64,000 bases of DNA from Dyella psychrodurans. Its GTDB lineage: Bacteria; Pseudomonadota; Gammaproteobacteria; Xanthomonadales; Rhodanobacteraceae. This document shows positions 52,463 through 60,820 of this stretch, one piece after another. The notes beneath the pieces were generated by a model, which did no database searches, was not told the DNA's origin, and saw only the letters and a program-made list of their open reading frames with translations. A program made the position numbers and the translations under genes. The stretch covers positions 124,001-188,000 of the forward strand of contig NZ_QRBF01000007.1 of assembly GCF_003363265.1 (NCBI RefSeq), written 5' to 3'. Every line of letters begins with the position of its first letter. The first letter of the stretch is position 1.

Positions 52463-53908
52463 ATGACACGTTTTCTTCGTAACACCACCCTGTTCGCCGC
52501 ACTCGCGCTGGCCGGATGCGTCAGCGTGGGGCCGGACTACAAGACACCCGCGAAACCCGCGGCGAATGTGCAAGGCATCGACGCGGCGCGCGAAAGCGCC
52601 GCGCAGTTCCAGGCCACGTGGTGGAAGCAATTCAACGACCCTGTGCTCGATGCGCTGATCCAGCGCTCGGCGAAAGGCAGTCTCGACCTGCGCATCGCGG
52701 TGGCGCGCTTGAACGAATCGCGTGCGCTGCTGGGTACTGCCAAAGCCGACCAGATTCCGACGATCAGCACGGATGTCTCCTATAGCCGTGCGCTCGAACA
52801 GCAGCCCGGCTTCACCACGCAGCGCGTACCGATCACCACCTACCAGGCGGGCTTCGACGCATCGTGGGAAGTGGATATCTTCGGCGGCGTGCGTCGTTCA
52901 GTCGAGGCGGCTCGCGCCGATCTCGGCGCGAGCGAAGCGTCGCTGCAAGATGCGCAGGTCAGCCTGTTCGCCGAAGTAGCGCGCAACTATTTCGAACTGC
53001 GCGGCACGCAGGAACGTTTGGCCATCACCCAGCGCAATATCGCCAATCAGGAAGATACGCTGAAGCTGATTCAGGCGCGTGCGCAGATCGGTACTGCGTC
53101 GGAGCAGGATGTGGCGAGCGCCAGCGCGCAGCTGAGTGCCGCCAAGGCGCAGTTGCCGGTGTTCGACGCACAGGAGCACGCGTACGAGTATCGCCTCGCG
53201 GCGTTGCTTGGCGAGCGTCCCGGCGAGCTGGATGTCGATGTTTCGCCGACAACGTTCAAGCCCATCGCCACCGCGTTGCCGATGGGCGACGCGGGCGACG
53301 CGCTGTCGCGTCGTCCGGATGTGCGTATCGCTGAGCGGCAGTACGCGGCGGCGACGGCGCGTATCGGCGTGGCCAAGGCGGATTTCTTTCCGCACCTTTC
53401 GCTGGGCGGTTTCGTCGGCTTTCTGGCCGGGCGCAGCAACGACTTTGGCGGCCCGGCCTCGCGTGCGTTCTCGTTCGGACCCAGCATCACCTGGAACGGC
53501 CTGAATGTGGAGCGCGTGCGCTCCAACCTGCACGCCAGCGAAGCGCGCGCCGATGCGGCCGAGGCCAACTACCAGCGCACGGTGCTGTCGGCCATCGAGG
53601 ATGTCGACAACGCGGTGGTGGGTTACAACGCCGAACATGCGCGTATCGAACAGTTGATCGCGCAGAGCGAGCAGAGCAAGCGAGCTGCGGATCTTGCACG
53701 CATTCGCTATCAGGAAGGTGCCACCGGGTATCTCGAACTGCTGGATGCGGAACGCGTGCAGCTGGCGGCGGAAGATGATCTGGCGCAGTCGGAAACGGCC
53801 ATCGATACGCGCGCCGTTTCGCTTTACAAAGCGCTCGGTGGCGGTTGGCAGGCATGCAACGACGTCACTTGCACGCAAGTCGCCAATTCCGTCGCCACTA
53901 CACATTAG
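52463..53908 (+). CDS. Outer-membrane efflux lipoprotein, NodT/OprN type
   Basis: A 481-residue TolC-like channel. The signal peptide ends in a lipobox (FAALALAGC), so it should be lipid-anchored. Two repeated OEP halves carry the alpha-barrel heptad regions: LIQRSAKGSLDLRIAVARLNESRALLG, FELRGTQERLAITQRNIANQE and DALSRRPDVRIAERQYAAATARIGVAKADFFP, and finally ARIRYQEGATGYLELLDAERVQLAAEDDLAQS. It completes the tripartite pump with the two preceding genes, one base from the permease stop, so it is translated in tight coupling. Confidence 0.93.
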   Translation: MTRFLRNTTLFAALALAGCVSVGPDYKTPAKPAANVQGIDAARESAAQFQATWWKQFNDPVLDALIQRSAKGSLDLRIAVARLNESRALLGTAKADQIPTISTDVSYSRALEQQPGFTTQRVPITTYQAGFDASWEVDIFGGVRRSVEAARADLGASEASLQDAQVSLFAEVARNYFELRGTQERLAITQRNIANQEDTLKLIQARAQIGTASEQDVASASAQLSAAKAQLPVFDAQEHAYEYRLAALLGERPGELDVDVSPTTFKPIATALPMGDAGDALSRRPDVRIAERQYAAATARIGVAKADFFPHLSLGGFVGFLAGRSNDFGGPASRAFSFGPSITWNGLNVERVRSNLHASEARADAAEANYQRTVLSAIEDVDNAVVGYNAEHARIEQLIAQSEQSKRAADLARIRYQEGATGYLELLDAERVQLAAEDDLAQSETAIDTRAVSLYKALGGGWQACNDVTCTQVANSVATTH

Positions 53909-53916
53909 TCCCTCAT

Positions 53917-54010
53917 CGTCATTCCGGCGCAGGCCGGAATCCAGTAACGACAACGGTTGTATGTATCCTCACGAATCAAGCGAGAGGACACTGGATTCCG
54001 GCCTGCGCCG
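53917..54010. repeat. Inverted repeat doublet, AT-stem variant, right arm decayed
   Basis: The left arm at 53917-53945 is identical in its first 29 bases to that at 44034. The right arm begins at 53990 but breaks off at 54010 (…GCGCC-GAGACG instead of GGAATGACG). It lies between the convergent OprN-like and AI-2E-family genes. Confidence 0.8.
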
Positions 54011-54083
54011 AGACGCTTTACAACGGCGCGGCTGGTCAGTGACAAGCGTGTACGTTGAGGCATGTTGATGGTGGGCACCCGCC

Positions 54084-55268
54084 TCAGCGCTGCACCATCC
54101 GCGCAAACCACTCCCACCCGCGCACGCGTTCGGCGATCAACTTCGCGCTCGTCAACATCGGCACCGCCAGCAGTGCGCCGGGAACACCCCACAACCAACC
54201 CCAGACGAGCAACCAGATCAGGATCGCAATCGGGCTGATGCGCATGCGTCGCCCGAGGATCATCGGCGTGATCAAGTTACCTTCGACCGCGGTAATCGCC
54301 GCAAAGCACAAGGCCGGCAGCAAGGCGTGCGGCAAGTCGTCGAAGTGAATCAAACCCACCAGCAGCAAGGTGGTCGTGGTGACGATGGCTCCGAGGTACG
54401 GAATGAAGTTCGCGAGCATCGCCACGGTGCCCCACAGCAAGGCATCGGGCATATGCAGCAGGAACAGCATGCCCGCCGTGGTCATGCCCAGCGTCACGTT
54501 GATCACCACCGTGGTGAGGATGTAGCGCGACACTTCCGACTGAATGCCGCGCACAATCGACACCGCGTGGCGCTTGTAGCCGAAGTTCGGCGCGATTTCG
54601 ACCAGCCTTCGCAGCAAAAGATCGCCGTAGATCAAGAAGAAAAACACCAGCAGCAGCACGGTAAGAATGGCCGCCAGCACTTTTGGCGCGTTGGCCAGCA
54701 CATCCCAGATGCTGATCGCCACATCGGCCGGATTCTGCCCGGTTTGCGCGCGAACCGGATGCCCGTTGTTGACCAGTGTTTGCGTCGCGCGATTGGCCGC
54801 TTCCAGCGGCTGCGTTATATGTTCGAGTTTTGTGCCGAAGGTGCGAATCACGGATGGCGCGTTATGAAACCAGCCGACCGCCGGCTGGGTGAGCATGCTC
54901 ACCCCGGTTCCCAGCCCGGCGATCAGCGAAATCATCAGCACGCTAGCGCCGAGCCAGCGCGGAATGCGATGCCGTGCACCGGCTGCAACAATCGGATTGA
55001 GGGCCAGGCCGATAAAAGCCGCCAGCACCAACGGTATGAGCAATTCGCGCACGATCGTCACGGTGTAGAGCAGGGCGAGGATCAGCAGCGCGTTGAGCAT
55101 CATGCGGATCGCGCGCAGATGTTTGCGCAATCGGTACACACCTTGCGTCGCCTGCTTGACCTGCTTGGTGACTGCCGCGGATTCGGGCGAGTGCGCCAAC
55201 CCAGTCCCGTGCGCGGCGCCGACCACCGGCACATCGCCAGTCGACACGGTGGGTTGCGTGGTGCTCAT
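54084..55268 (-). CDS. AI-2E family transporter (PerM/YhhT-like)
   Basis: A 394-residue membrane protein. Hydrophobic segments occur at MMLNALLILALLYTVTIV, LLIPLVLAAFIGLALNPIV, LGASVLMISLIAGLGTGVSML, ILTVLLLVFFFLIYGDLLLRRL, and GTVAMLANFIPYLGAIVTTTTLLLVGL, the last being the family signature. Next comes AAITAVEGNLITPMILGRRMRISPIAIL. Despite the name, most members have no shown role in autoinducer-2 export; ion or osmotic functions are known for some. Its ATG overlaps the stop of the upstream gene (ATGA), making it the last gene of a coupled set. Confidence 0.9.
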   Translation of the reverse strand: MSTTQPTVSTGDVPVVGAAHGTGLAHSPESAAVTKQVKQATQGVYRLRKHLRAIRMMLNALLILALLYTVTIVRELLIPLVLAAFIGLALNPIVAAGARHRIPRWLGASVLMISLIAGLGTGVSMLTQPAVGWFHNAPSVIRTFGTKLEHITQPLEAANRATQTLVNNGHPVRAQTGQNPADVAISIWDVLANAPKVLAAILTVLLLVFFFLIYGDLLLRRLVEIAPNFGYKRHAVSIVRGIQSEVSRYILTTVVINVTLGMTTAGMLFLLHMPDALLWGTVAMLANFIPYLGAIVTTTTLLLVGLIHFDDLPHALLPALCFAAITAVEGNLITPMILGRRMRISPIAILIWLLVWGWLWGVPGALLAVPMLTSAKLIAERVRGWEWFARMVQR

Positions 55269-55576
55269 GCGTTGTCGCTGTCGTCGGTATCGTTGCCGCT
55301 ATCGTCCATGCCCAGTTCGGTGATCAGGCGCGTCCCCTGCGCCACGATTTCCGCGATGCCGCCGCTCAGCAGCGATGACAGTCCCGGTACGCGCATCGCG
55401 CCGACACCCAGGCTGCCCAGCACGAAACCCGCACCGGCCGCCGCGCCCATGGTCGTAAGAGGATGCCGATAGCCGCGCAACAACAGCGACGCTGCCGGCA
55501 CGGCCAGTTCATCGCGATGCATGGCCACGCGCTGGCGGGCCTTGTTGACCTTCTCGATCTGCTTGGACAGGCTCAT
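55265..55576 (-). CDS. Small protein of the YqjDE-like set (YqjK-like position)
   Basis: 103 residues. A basic amphipathic start (MSLSKQIEKVNKARQRVAMHRDE) is followed by a glycine-rich, moderately hydrophobic stretch (LTTMGAAAGAGFVLGSLGVGAM) and an acidic tail (GMDDSGNDTDDSDNA). I do not recognise a family with certainty; gene order resembles the enterobacterial yqjD-yqjE-yqjK group. The start at 55576 overlaps the holin-like gene stop (ATGA), and its own stop overlaps the AI-2E gene start (ATGA). An in-frame upstream extension to 55792 lies inside the holin-like gene and is rejected. Confidence 0.7.
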   Translation of the reverse strand: MSLSKQIEKVNKARQRVAMHRDELAVPAASLLLRGYRHPLTTMGAAAGAGFVLGSLGVGAMRVPGLSSLLSGGIAEIVAQGTRLITELGMDDSGNDTDDSDNA

Positions 55577-56058
55577 AGCTGCTTCACCCCTTCTGATCCC
55601 GGCTTTTCGCCGGCATCGATGTCCTGCTCGGCCTTCTGCAGGGTGTCGTGCATGATCGCATGCCATTCCTCCCGCGTGGCGGGCAGGCTCATCCAGTGCA
55701 TGCAGCGGCGGAACAGCATGATCGCGCCGAACAGGAAGAGCGCCTCCAGCACGGCCAGCACGGCGAACGCGAAGATCAAAGAATGCAGCCACTTGGCCAG
55801 CAGCAGCCCGATCAGCGCCAGTACCGTGAGACCGAAACCGACGCCGGTCACGGTGGCGACCAGGCCCGCGGCGAGCAGCCAGGAGATGGCGCTGCGCGCG
55901 AGGCCGAGCTCGGCGGCAAGCAACTGCAACTGCGCGCCGAACAGGCTGCGCACCGCGCGCGCGAGCGCTCCGAGTTCCTCGAGCAGGCCGCTCGGCGGCG
56001 GCGCGCCGGGTGATTCGGAACGCCCAGCCGTTTCGTCATCGCGCACGGAATCGTGCAT
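55573..56058 (-). CDS. Phage-holin-family membrane protein (YqjE-like)
   Basis: 161 residues with two long hydrophobic helices (ISWLLAAGLVATVTGVGFGLTVLALIGLLL and SLIFAFAVLAVLEALFLFGAIMLF) after a Pro/Gly-rich start and an amphipathic helix (LLEELGALARAVRSLFGAQLQLLAAELGLA). This is the DUF1469/YqjE pattern of the so-called phage holin family; no other phage genes are near, so a housekeeping envelope role is more likely. It follows the YqjD-like gene by 29 bases and is translationally coupled to the next gene. Confidence 0.82.
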   Translation of the reverse strand: MHDSVRDDETAGRSESPGAPPPSGLLEELGALARAVRSLFGAQLQLLAAELGLARSAISWLLAAGLVATVTGVGFGLTVLALIGLLLAKWLHSLIFAFAVLAVLEALFLFGAIMLFRRCMHWMSLPATREEWHAIMHDTLQKAEQDIDAGEKPGSEGVKQL

Positions 56059-56087
56059 CGCCCGCCCCCGTGCCTAATTCGTCAGGA

Positions 56088-56450
56088 TCAACGACGAAGA
56101 ATGCGGCCGAGCAGCCAGCCCGCGCCAAGCGCGATGGCGACCGCCTGCACGGGCTTTTCGCGCACGTAGTCGCGGACTTCGTCCAGCCACTCGTCGGCAC
56201 GATCCTTGGCATGGTCGTACGCGACGCGACCGCGCTCCTTGGCCTCGGCCACTTTGTCGGTGGTGCGATTGGCGGCATGGGCCGCCTTGTCGGTCGCGCG
56301 ATGCAGGCTTTCCTCGACATGGTCCGCAGCGCGATCGAATTTTTCCTTGCTGCTGGCCACCGCCTCGGATGTGGCTTGCTTGATGCGTTCGGCGCCCTGG
56401 TCAATGCGCCCCTGAGCACCGTTCTCCTGCGCCTGGACTTCTTTGTTCAT
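56088..56450 (-). CDS. DUF883 / YqjD-ElaB family protein
   Basis: 120 residues. A long helical, charged region (GRIDQGAERIKQATSEAVASSKEKFDRAADHVEESLHRATDKAAHAAN) precedes RADEWLDEVRDYVREKPVQAVAIALGAGWLLGRILRR, the single C-terminal membrane anchor with arginine tail typical of YqjD/ElaB. In E. coli such proteins bind ribosomes at the inner membrane in stationary phase. The ATG at 56450 is chosen for its GGAG site (6 bases). First gene of the coupled set. Confidence 0.85.
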   Translation of the reverse strand: MNKEVQAQENGAQGRIDQGAERIKQATSEAVASSKEKFDRAADHVEESLHRATDKAAHAANRTTDKVAEAKERGRVAYDHAKDRADEWLDEVRDYVREKPVQAVAIALGAGWLLGRILRR

Positions 56451-56522
56451 GACGTTCTCCGATGGCAGAGTGTTCACTCTAGCGTTTTATGGCCCGGTTG
56501 GCTGAACCGTCGCCCCCGTCGT

Positions 56523-56678
56523 TCAGCTAGCACGCCGCAGGAAAGCAACCACGGCCAGGATCAGGAACAGCACGAACAGCACCTTGGCGATCCATGCTGC
56601 GGTACCGGCAATACCGGTAAAACCCAGTAGCGCGGCGATAACGGCGATAACCAGGAAAACCAGGGCGTAATGGAGCAT
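56523..56678 (-). CDS. DUF1328 small membrane protein (YtjA-like)
   Basis: 51 residues: [51 protein letters not shown]. Two hydrophobic helices joined by the conserved GFTGIAG turn, the pattern of DUF1328. The start at 56678 has GAGG 9 bases upstream; an ATG at 56693 is the alternative. These small proteins are often stress-induced; function unknown. It lies upstream of the YqjD-like gene on the same strand. Confidence 0.88.
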   Translation of the reverse strand: MLHYALVFLVIAVIAALLGFTGIAGTAAWIAKVLFVLFLILAVVAFLRRAS

Positions 56679-56774
56679 GGCAGCGATCCTCATGAAACCG
56701 GGGCGACGCCACGCGCGCCCCGCATTCCATGTGCCACATTCCATGCCCTCTGGGCGTGAAGGTGCGCGACGATC

Positions 56775-57398
56775 TCAGGCCGGCACTTTCGGATTGAGGC
56801 TGTACGTGCCGGTGAGCACGGCTTCGGCCAGCACATGCCCCGCCATCGCCGCGCGCAGGTCCGAGAGCGTGAAGCCGGGCTTCAGCGCCAGGCGTTCCGC
56901 GTCGAGCGCGTAAACGTGGAAGTGATAGTGGTGCACGATGCTGTCGTTCCACGGCGGGCACGGGCCGTCGTATCCGAGATACGTACCGCCCATGGCGGGG
57001 TCGCCGGCGAACCAGCCGGTGTAGTCATTCACGCCCTGAACACTGCCGGGCGGACCGAACGGCTGTTGCTTGCCGCGCGGCGTAATGTCGTCGCTGCAGG
57101 AGCCATCGGCCAGTTCGCCGCACTCGGCGGGAATATTGGCCATCAACCAGTGCGCGAACTCCACGCGCGGCAGATCGGCCGGCACGGTGCGCCCTTCCTT
57201 GTTGACGTCGTCCGGTTTGCTGGGCACATCGGTGTCGATGCAGGCGAGCACGAACGAACGGGTGCCCGCGGGCGCACCCTTCCAGGCCAGATGCGGATTG
57301 CGGTTGTCCGACAACGCCATCGGCTGGCCGGCCTTGCCGAACGCGAACTCTGGCGGGATCGGCTTGCCGTGCTGGAAGTTGTCGCTGCGTAGCTGCAT
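56775..57398 (-). CDS. PEBP family protein (YbhB/YbcL type)
   Basis: 207 residues from the ATG at 57398, preceded by AAGGAAA. Phosphatidylethanolamine-binding-protein fold: IPPEFAFGKAG, NPHLAWKGAPAGTRSFVLACIDTDVP, FAHWLMANIPAECGEL, YLGYDGPCPPWNDSIVHHYHFHVYALD, which contains the ligand-site Asp and His residues. It lacks a signal peptide, so it is probably cytoplasmic. Bacterial members are unassigned in function. Confidence 0.9.
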   Translation of the reverse strand: MQLRSDNFQHGKPIPPEFAFGKAGQPMALSDNRNPHLAWKGAPAGTRSFVLACIDTDVPSKPDDVNKEGRTVPADLPRVEFAHWLMANIPAECGELADGSCSDDITPRGKQQPFGPPGSVQGVNDYTGWFAGDPAMGGTYLGYDGPCPPWNDSIVHHYHFHVYALDAERLALKPGFTLSDLRAAMAGHVLAEAVLTGTYSLNPKVPA

Positions 57399-57558
57399 GG
57401 AAATTTCCTTGGGAGTGGTCGGGGGAGTCATCCAACGTGGGGACTCGCGCGAAGGTGCGCAAGCCGGGGCTTGCTGCAGCCTGACGGCGAACCTTACCCC
57501 GGCCGCCATGATCCGGTCGTGACAGCCCTGCTAATGTAGCGGTCTTGCAGGAGGAAGC

Positions 57559-59040
57559 ATGGCCGAGCTGGAAGACCTGAGCACGCTGGTGCGTGCCGCG
57601 ACACCCTTGCTGGTGATCGAGACGGTAGACGAACAACGGGTGATCGACTGCTTTCAGCATGTGATTGCCCAGGCGCTCCACCCGCTTTGGCGGTGGACGT
57701 TTACCGAAGGTCTGCAGCGACTGGATTTCAACGGCCCGCGCACGCTGGAAATTCCGCCGGATGCCACGGCCACGCTGACCGCCATCCGCAACGCCGAGCA
57801 ACGCGGCATCTACCTGCTGTTCGATTTCCAGCCCTGCCTGCAATACCCCATGACGCTGCGGCAAATGCGCGAAATCGTGCAGCGCGATCATTCGGCCGCA
57901 CACACCCTGGTGCTGATTGGCGCCAAGGTAGAGCTGCCGCAGGAACTCGATGCCATGGCCACGCGGGTGCCGCTCTCGCTGCCGGACCTCAAGGAACTGG
58001 CCGGCATCCTGCGCGGCGAAGCCGCAGCCTGGCAACGCGAAAATAATCGCAAGCTCGAAGTGGACAACGACGCTGCGCGCACCATCGTGCGCAACCTGGT
58101 CGGCCTGACCGCGCAGGATGCGCGTCGCATCGTGCGCAAGCTGATCTACAACGACGGCGCGCTCAACGCCAACGACCTGCCCGAACTGATGCAGGCCAAG
58201 TTCGACCTGCTCAATCGCTCGGGCCTGCTGCATTACGAATACGCCACGGCAAGCTTCGCTGACATCGCCGGGGTCAGCCACGTGCGCGACTGGGTGCAGC
58301 GCCGGCGCGCGGTGTTCCTCGATCCCAACCCGCAACCCGCCCTCGATCCGCCCAAGGGCGTGCTGCTGCTGGGCGTGCAGGGTTGCGGCAAGAGTCTCGC
58401 GGCGAAAGCCGTCGCGGGCGGTTTCGGCGTGCCGCTCATTCGATTGGATTTCGGTTCGCTCTACGACAAGTACCAGGGCGAAACGGAAAAGAATTTGCGC
58501 GAAGCGCTCGCCAGTTGCGAAACGCTGGCACCGTGCGTGCTGTGGATCGACGAGATCGAAAAAGGCCTGGCGAGCGGCGGCGGCGACGATGGCGGCGTAT
58601 CGCGGCGCGTGCTGGGCTATTTGCTGACCTGGATGGCCGAGCGCAAATCCAAGGTGTTCGTGGTCGCCACCGCCAACGCGGTGAACGAACTGCCGGCGGA
58701 ACTGCTGCGCAAGGGACGCTTCGACGAAATCTTTTTCGTCGACCTGCCGCGCCTGGAAGTGCGCGCGGCGATCTTCGCCTTGCATCTGAAGCGCCGCAAG
58801 CTCGCGGTCGAATCGTTCGATCTGAATGCGCTGGCGGAAGCCAGCGACGGCTTCTCGGGCGCGGAAATCGAGCAGGCCGTGGTAAGCGCGCTCTACGATG
58901 CCGGTGGCAACGGCGCGGCACTCGACCAGGCGATGCTGATCAATGCCCTGCACTCCACCAGGCCGCTATCCGTGCTGATGCACGAGCAGGTCGCCGCGCT
59001 GCGCGCATGGGCCAACGGACGCTGCGTACCGGCGGATTGA
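57559..59040 (+). CDS. AAA family ATPase (Ycf46-like)
   Basis: 493 residues. The N-terminal 230 residues form a domain without recognised motifs (LVIETVDEQRVIDCFQHVIA). The AAA module has Walker A GVQGCGKS at 272-279, Walker B LWIDEIEK at 328-335, and the second region ANAVNELPAELLRKGRFDEIFFVDLP with sensor and arginine-finger positions, then the C-terminal lid DGFSGAEIEQAVVSALYD. No membrane segment and no protease domain, unlike FtsH. The pattern matches Ycf46-type ATPases of unknown role. GGAGG precedes the ATG; the gene is divergent from the PEBP gene. Confidence 0.87.
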   Translation: MAELEDLSTLVRAATPLLVIETVDEQRVIDCFQHVIAQALHPLWRWTFTEGLQRLDFNGPRTLEIPPDATATLTAIRNAEQRGIYLLFDFQPCLQYPMTLRQMREIVQRDHSAAHTLVLIGAKVELPQELDAMATRVPLSLPDLKELAGILRGEAAAWQRENNRKLEVDNDAARTIVRNLVGLTAQDARRIVRKLIYNDGALNANDLPELMQAKFDLLNRSGLLHYEYATASFADIAGVSHVRDWVQRRRAVFLDPNPQPALDPPKGVLLLGVQGCGKSLAAKAVAGGFGVPLIRLDFGSLYDKYQGETEKNLREALASCETLAPCVLWIDEIEKGLASGGGDDGGVSRRVLGYLLTWMAERKSKVFVVATANAVNELPAELLRKGRFDEIFFVDLPRLEVRAAIFALHLKRRKLAVESFDLNALAEASDGFSGAEIEQAVVSALYDAGGNGAALDQAMLINALHSTRPLSVLMHEQVAALRAWANGRCVPAD

Positions 59041-59057
59041 ACGCCGCCGGCACCGAT

Positions 59058-60632
59058 TCAGCCGGTGGACTTGCTGCCGCCGGCCGGCGCCACCGCCTGA
59101 TCGACCATGCGCTTAACGTCCACCCACGGCGTGGGACCCTGGTGCATCGCATACACCGTTTGGACGTCCAGATGTTCGCGCGCCACCGCTTGCATCACTT
59201 CATGCATCAGATCGGGATCGTAAAGCGTGTTGTCGGCGTTCAACGCAAGCGTGTCGCTGGCATAGAGCAGCTTGTATTGCGGGAAGTAGACCATGTATTG
59301 CCGTTCGGTCGACGCGCCGCGCAGCGGATACAGCACCACGCGATTGGCGCCTGCGCCGATCTCCACGCGATCGCCGACCGTAATCCAGTGCGGCGTCTTG
59401 GGATGCCACTGCAAGTCGTCCGGCTGAAGGCGATGCGGCGCGCCGACCAGCCGATCCAATAGCGGCTTGTTGAGATCGAGTGCGTACACCGGCAAGCCTT
59501 CGGCCACCGCCTGCCGCACGCCGGCCATGTGCGGCCACGAATCGGAGGTGCTGAGCACGCCCTTGATCGGCACGCCCGGATATTCGCTGCGCACCTTGGC
59601 CAGAATGCCTTGCACGTAGCTGCCTGAAATGGGAGCTTCCAATACCAGCACGCCATCGTCCTGCCTGATCAGCGTAGTGTTCCACGATCCCTGGTAGAGC
59701 TCTATACCCGGCGCGAGCTGCACATGCTTCTTGTCGCTGAATAGGCGATTCCATCCTTTCGATTGCGCGCTCTTGGCGGCAACAGCAGCATCCATCGCGA
59801 ACAGCTTGTCATCGATGGCGACGTTGAACGCAGGATCGATCACTTGCGTGGACGCGTACCACAGGCCGTTGCGCTGATCGATGCGATTGGTTGGAAACAC
59901 CACGCCCTGCACTACGTGCCAGTTGTCGAAATAGATGCGTTGGTCGACATCGCCCCATGCGTACCAGAAATCCTTGAAGGTGCGCGTGCGCTCCAGCGCG
60001 TCGGGCAGGTGGTTGTAGGCGTTGAGCAACACTTTCACCGGTACGCCCTGCCAGGTGAATTCAACCACGCTGTGGGGCGTCGCGCGCAGCCATTGCGATG
60101 GTGCGTAGTGCAGGTCGCCCGCTGTGGCAGCATTCAGCAGCAAGCGCTCCGGCCCGAGCGTGAGCGCGTCGTTCGTATCGTCCAGATCCGCCAGCGAGCA
60201 CGGTGAATCGCCCTGCTTGCTGTGATAGACGCCGCCTTGCAACGTGGCGATCAACGTGACGTCGATGTCCGCAGTGTGAGGATCGGATTCGGGCCAGGTG
60301 AGATGCACATCGCGCACGACGCGCTGCTTGTCGAAATCCACCGTCACGTTGTCGCGCTCGTAAGCGGTGATGAATGGTTGCTGCCGGTACGACTGTTCCG
60401 ATAGCACGGTGTGTCCGACGGTTTCGTAGCTCGCGCTATGGATATCGGCGAGCCGTCGCCGCCCGCCCATCGCTTCGATCGCCTGTTCCACGCAGCCCTT
60501 CGCATCGATGCGATCGCAACCTGGATGCGAGGAACCCTTCACGATGTCGCCATCCTGCGGAAGCGTGGCAGCGAAAGCCGGCGCAGTCAGCGCCAACGCG
60601 AATAATGCGGGTATGGCCGTGCGACGTTCCAT
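59058..60632 (-). CDS. Exported metallo-beta-lactamase-fold protein with degenerate metal motif
   Basis: 524 residues from the ATG at 60632 (AGGAGAG upstream), with signal peptide MERRTAIPALFALALTAPAFA. The first half resembles outer-membrane-lipoprotein-like beta domains (ASYETVGHTVLSEQSYRQQP). The second half follows an MBL layout: LAPGIELYQGSWNTTLIRQDDGVLVLEAPISG, then the position of HxHxDH reads STSDSWPH, so key metal ligands are missing; LLYASDTLAL keeps the later Asp. Catalysis by the usual zinc site is doubtful. The ORF end is convergent with the AAA gene, 17 bases apart. Confidence 0.72.
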   Translation of the reverse strand: MERRTAIPALFALALTAPAFAATLPQDGDIVKGSSHPGCDRIDAKGCVEQAIEAMGGRRRLADIHSASYETVGHTVLSEQSYRQQPFITAYERDNVTVDFDKQRVVRDVHLTWPESDPHTADIDVTLIATLQGGVYHSKQGDSPCSLADLDDTNDALTLGPERLLLNAATAGDLHYAPSQWLRATPHSVVEFTWQGVPVKVLLNAYNHLPDALERTRTFKDFWYAWGDVDQRIYFDNWHVVQGVVFPTNRIDQRNGLWYASTQVIDPAFNVAIDDKLFAMDAAVAAKSAQSKGWNRLFSDKKHVQLAPGIELYQGSWNTTLIRQDDGVLVLEAPISGSYVQGILAKVRSEYPGVPIKGVLSTSDSWPHMAGVRQAVAEGLPVYALDLNKPLLDRLVGAPHRLQPDDLQWHPKTPHWITVGDRVEIGAGANRVVLYPLRGASTERQYMVYFPQYKLLYASDTLALNADNTLYDPDLMHEVMQAVAREHLDVQTVYAMHQGPTPWVDVKRMVDQAVAPAGGSKSTG

Positions 60633-60820
60633 TTCGACTCTCCTACAAGGTCCTGGCGTTTCGAAAGTGAGAGCAATGGCGCGGAACTTACGCGCAAGCC
60701 GGGCCGCGTCCACCTGCAGGAAGTCACATCGGGAGGGGTGCCTGTTGGCATGGTTCGCTGAAGAACGCCGGCGCAGCGGCCAGCGCTCGACCCGTCATGC
60801 AACCGAAAAGATCAGCAACT

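Noticed and set aside
49210-52488. A 1092-codon open frame opposite the MexF-like gene, and similar ones at 23505-25868 and 39796-41943
   Set aside because: They are antisense shadows of well-supported genes, with compositions unlike real proteins.
54084-55268. Autoinducer-2 exporter function for the AI-2E family gene
   Set aside because: The family name is historical; nothing in the sequence or context (no luxS nearby) supports AI-2 transport.
55573-56058. Phage holin gene
   Set aside because: The holin family label covers YqjE-type housekeeping proteins; the neighbours are YqjD-like and AI-2E genes, not lysis genes.
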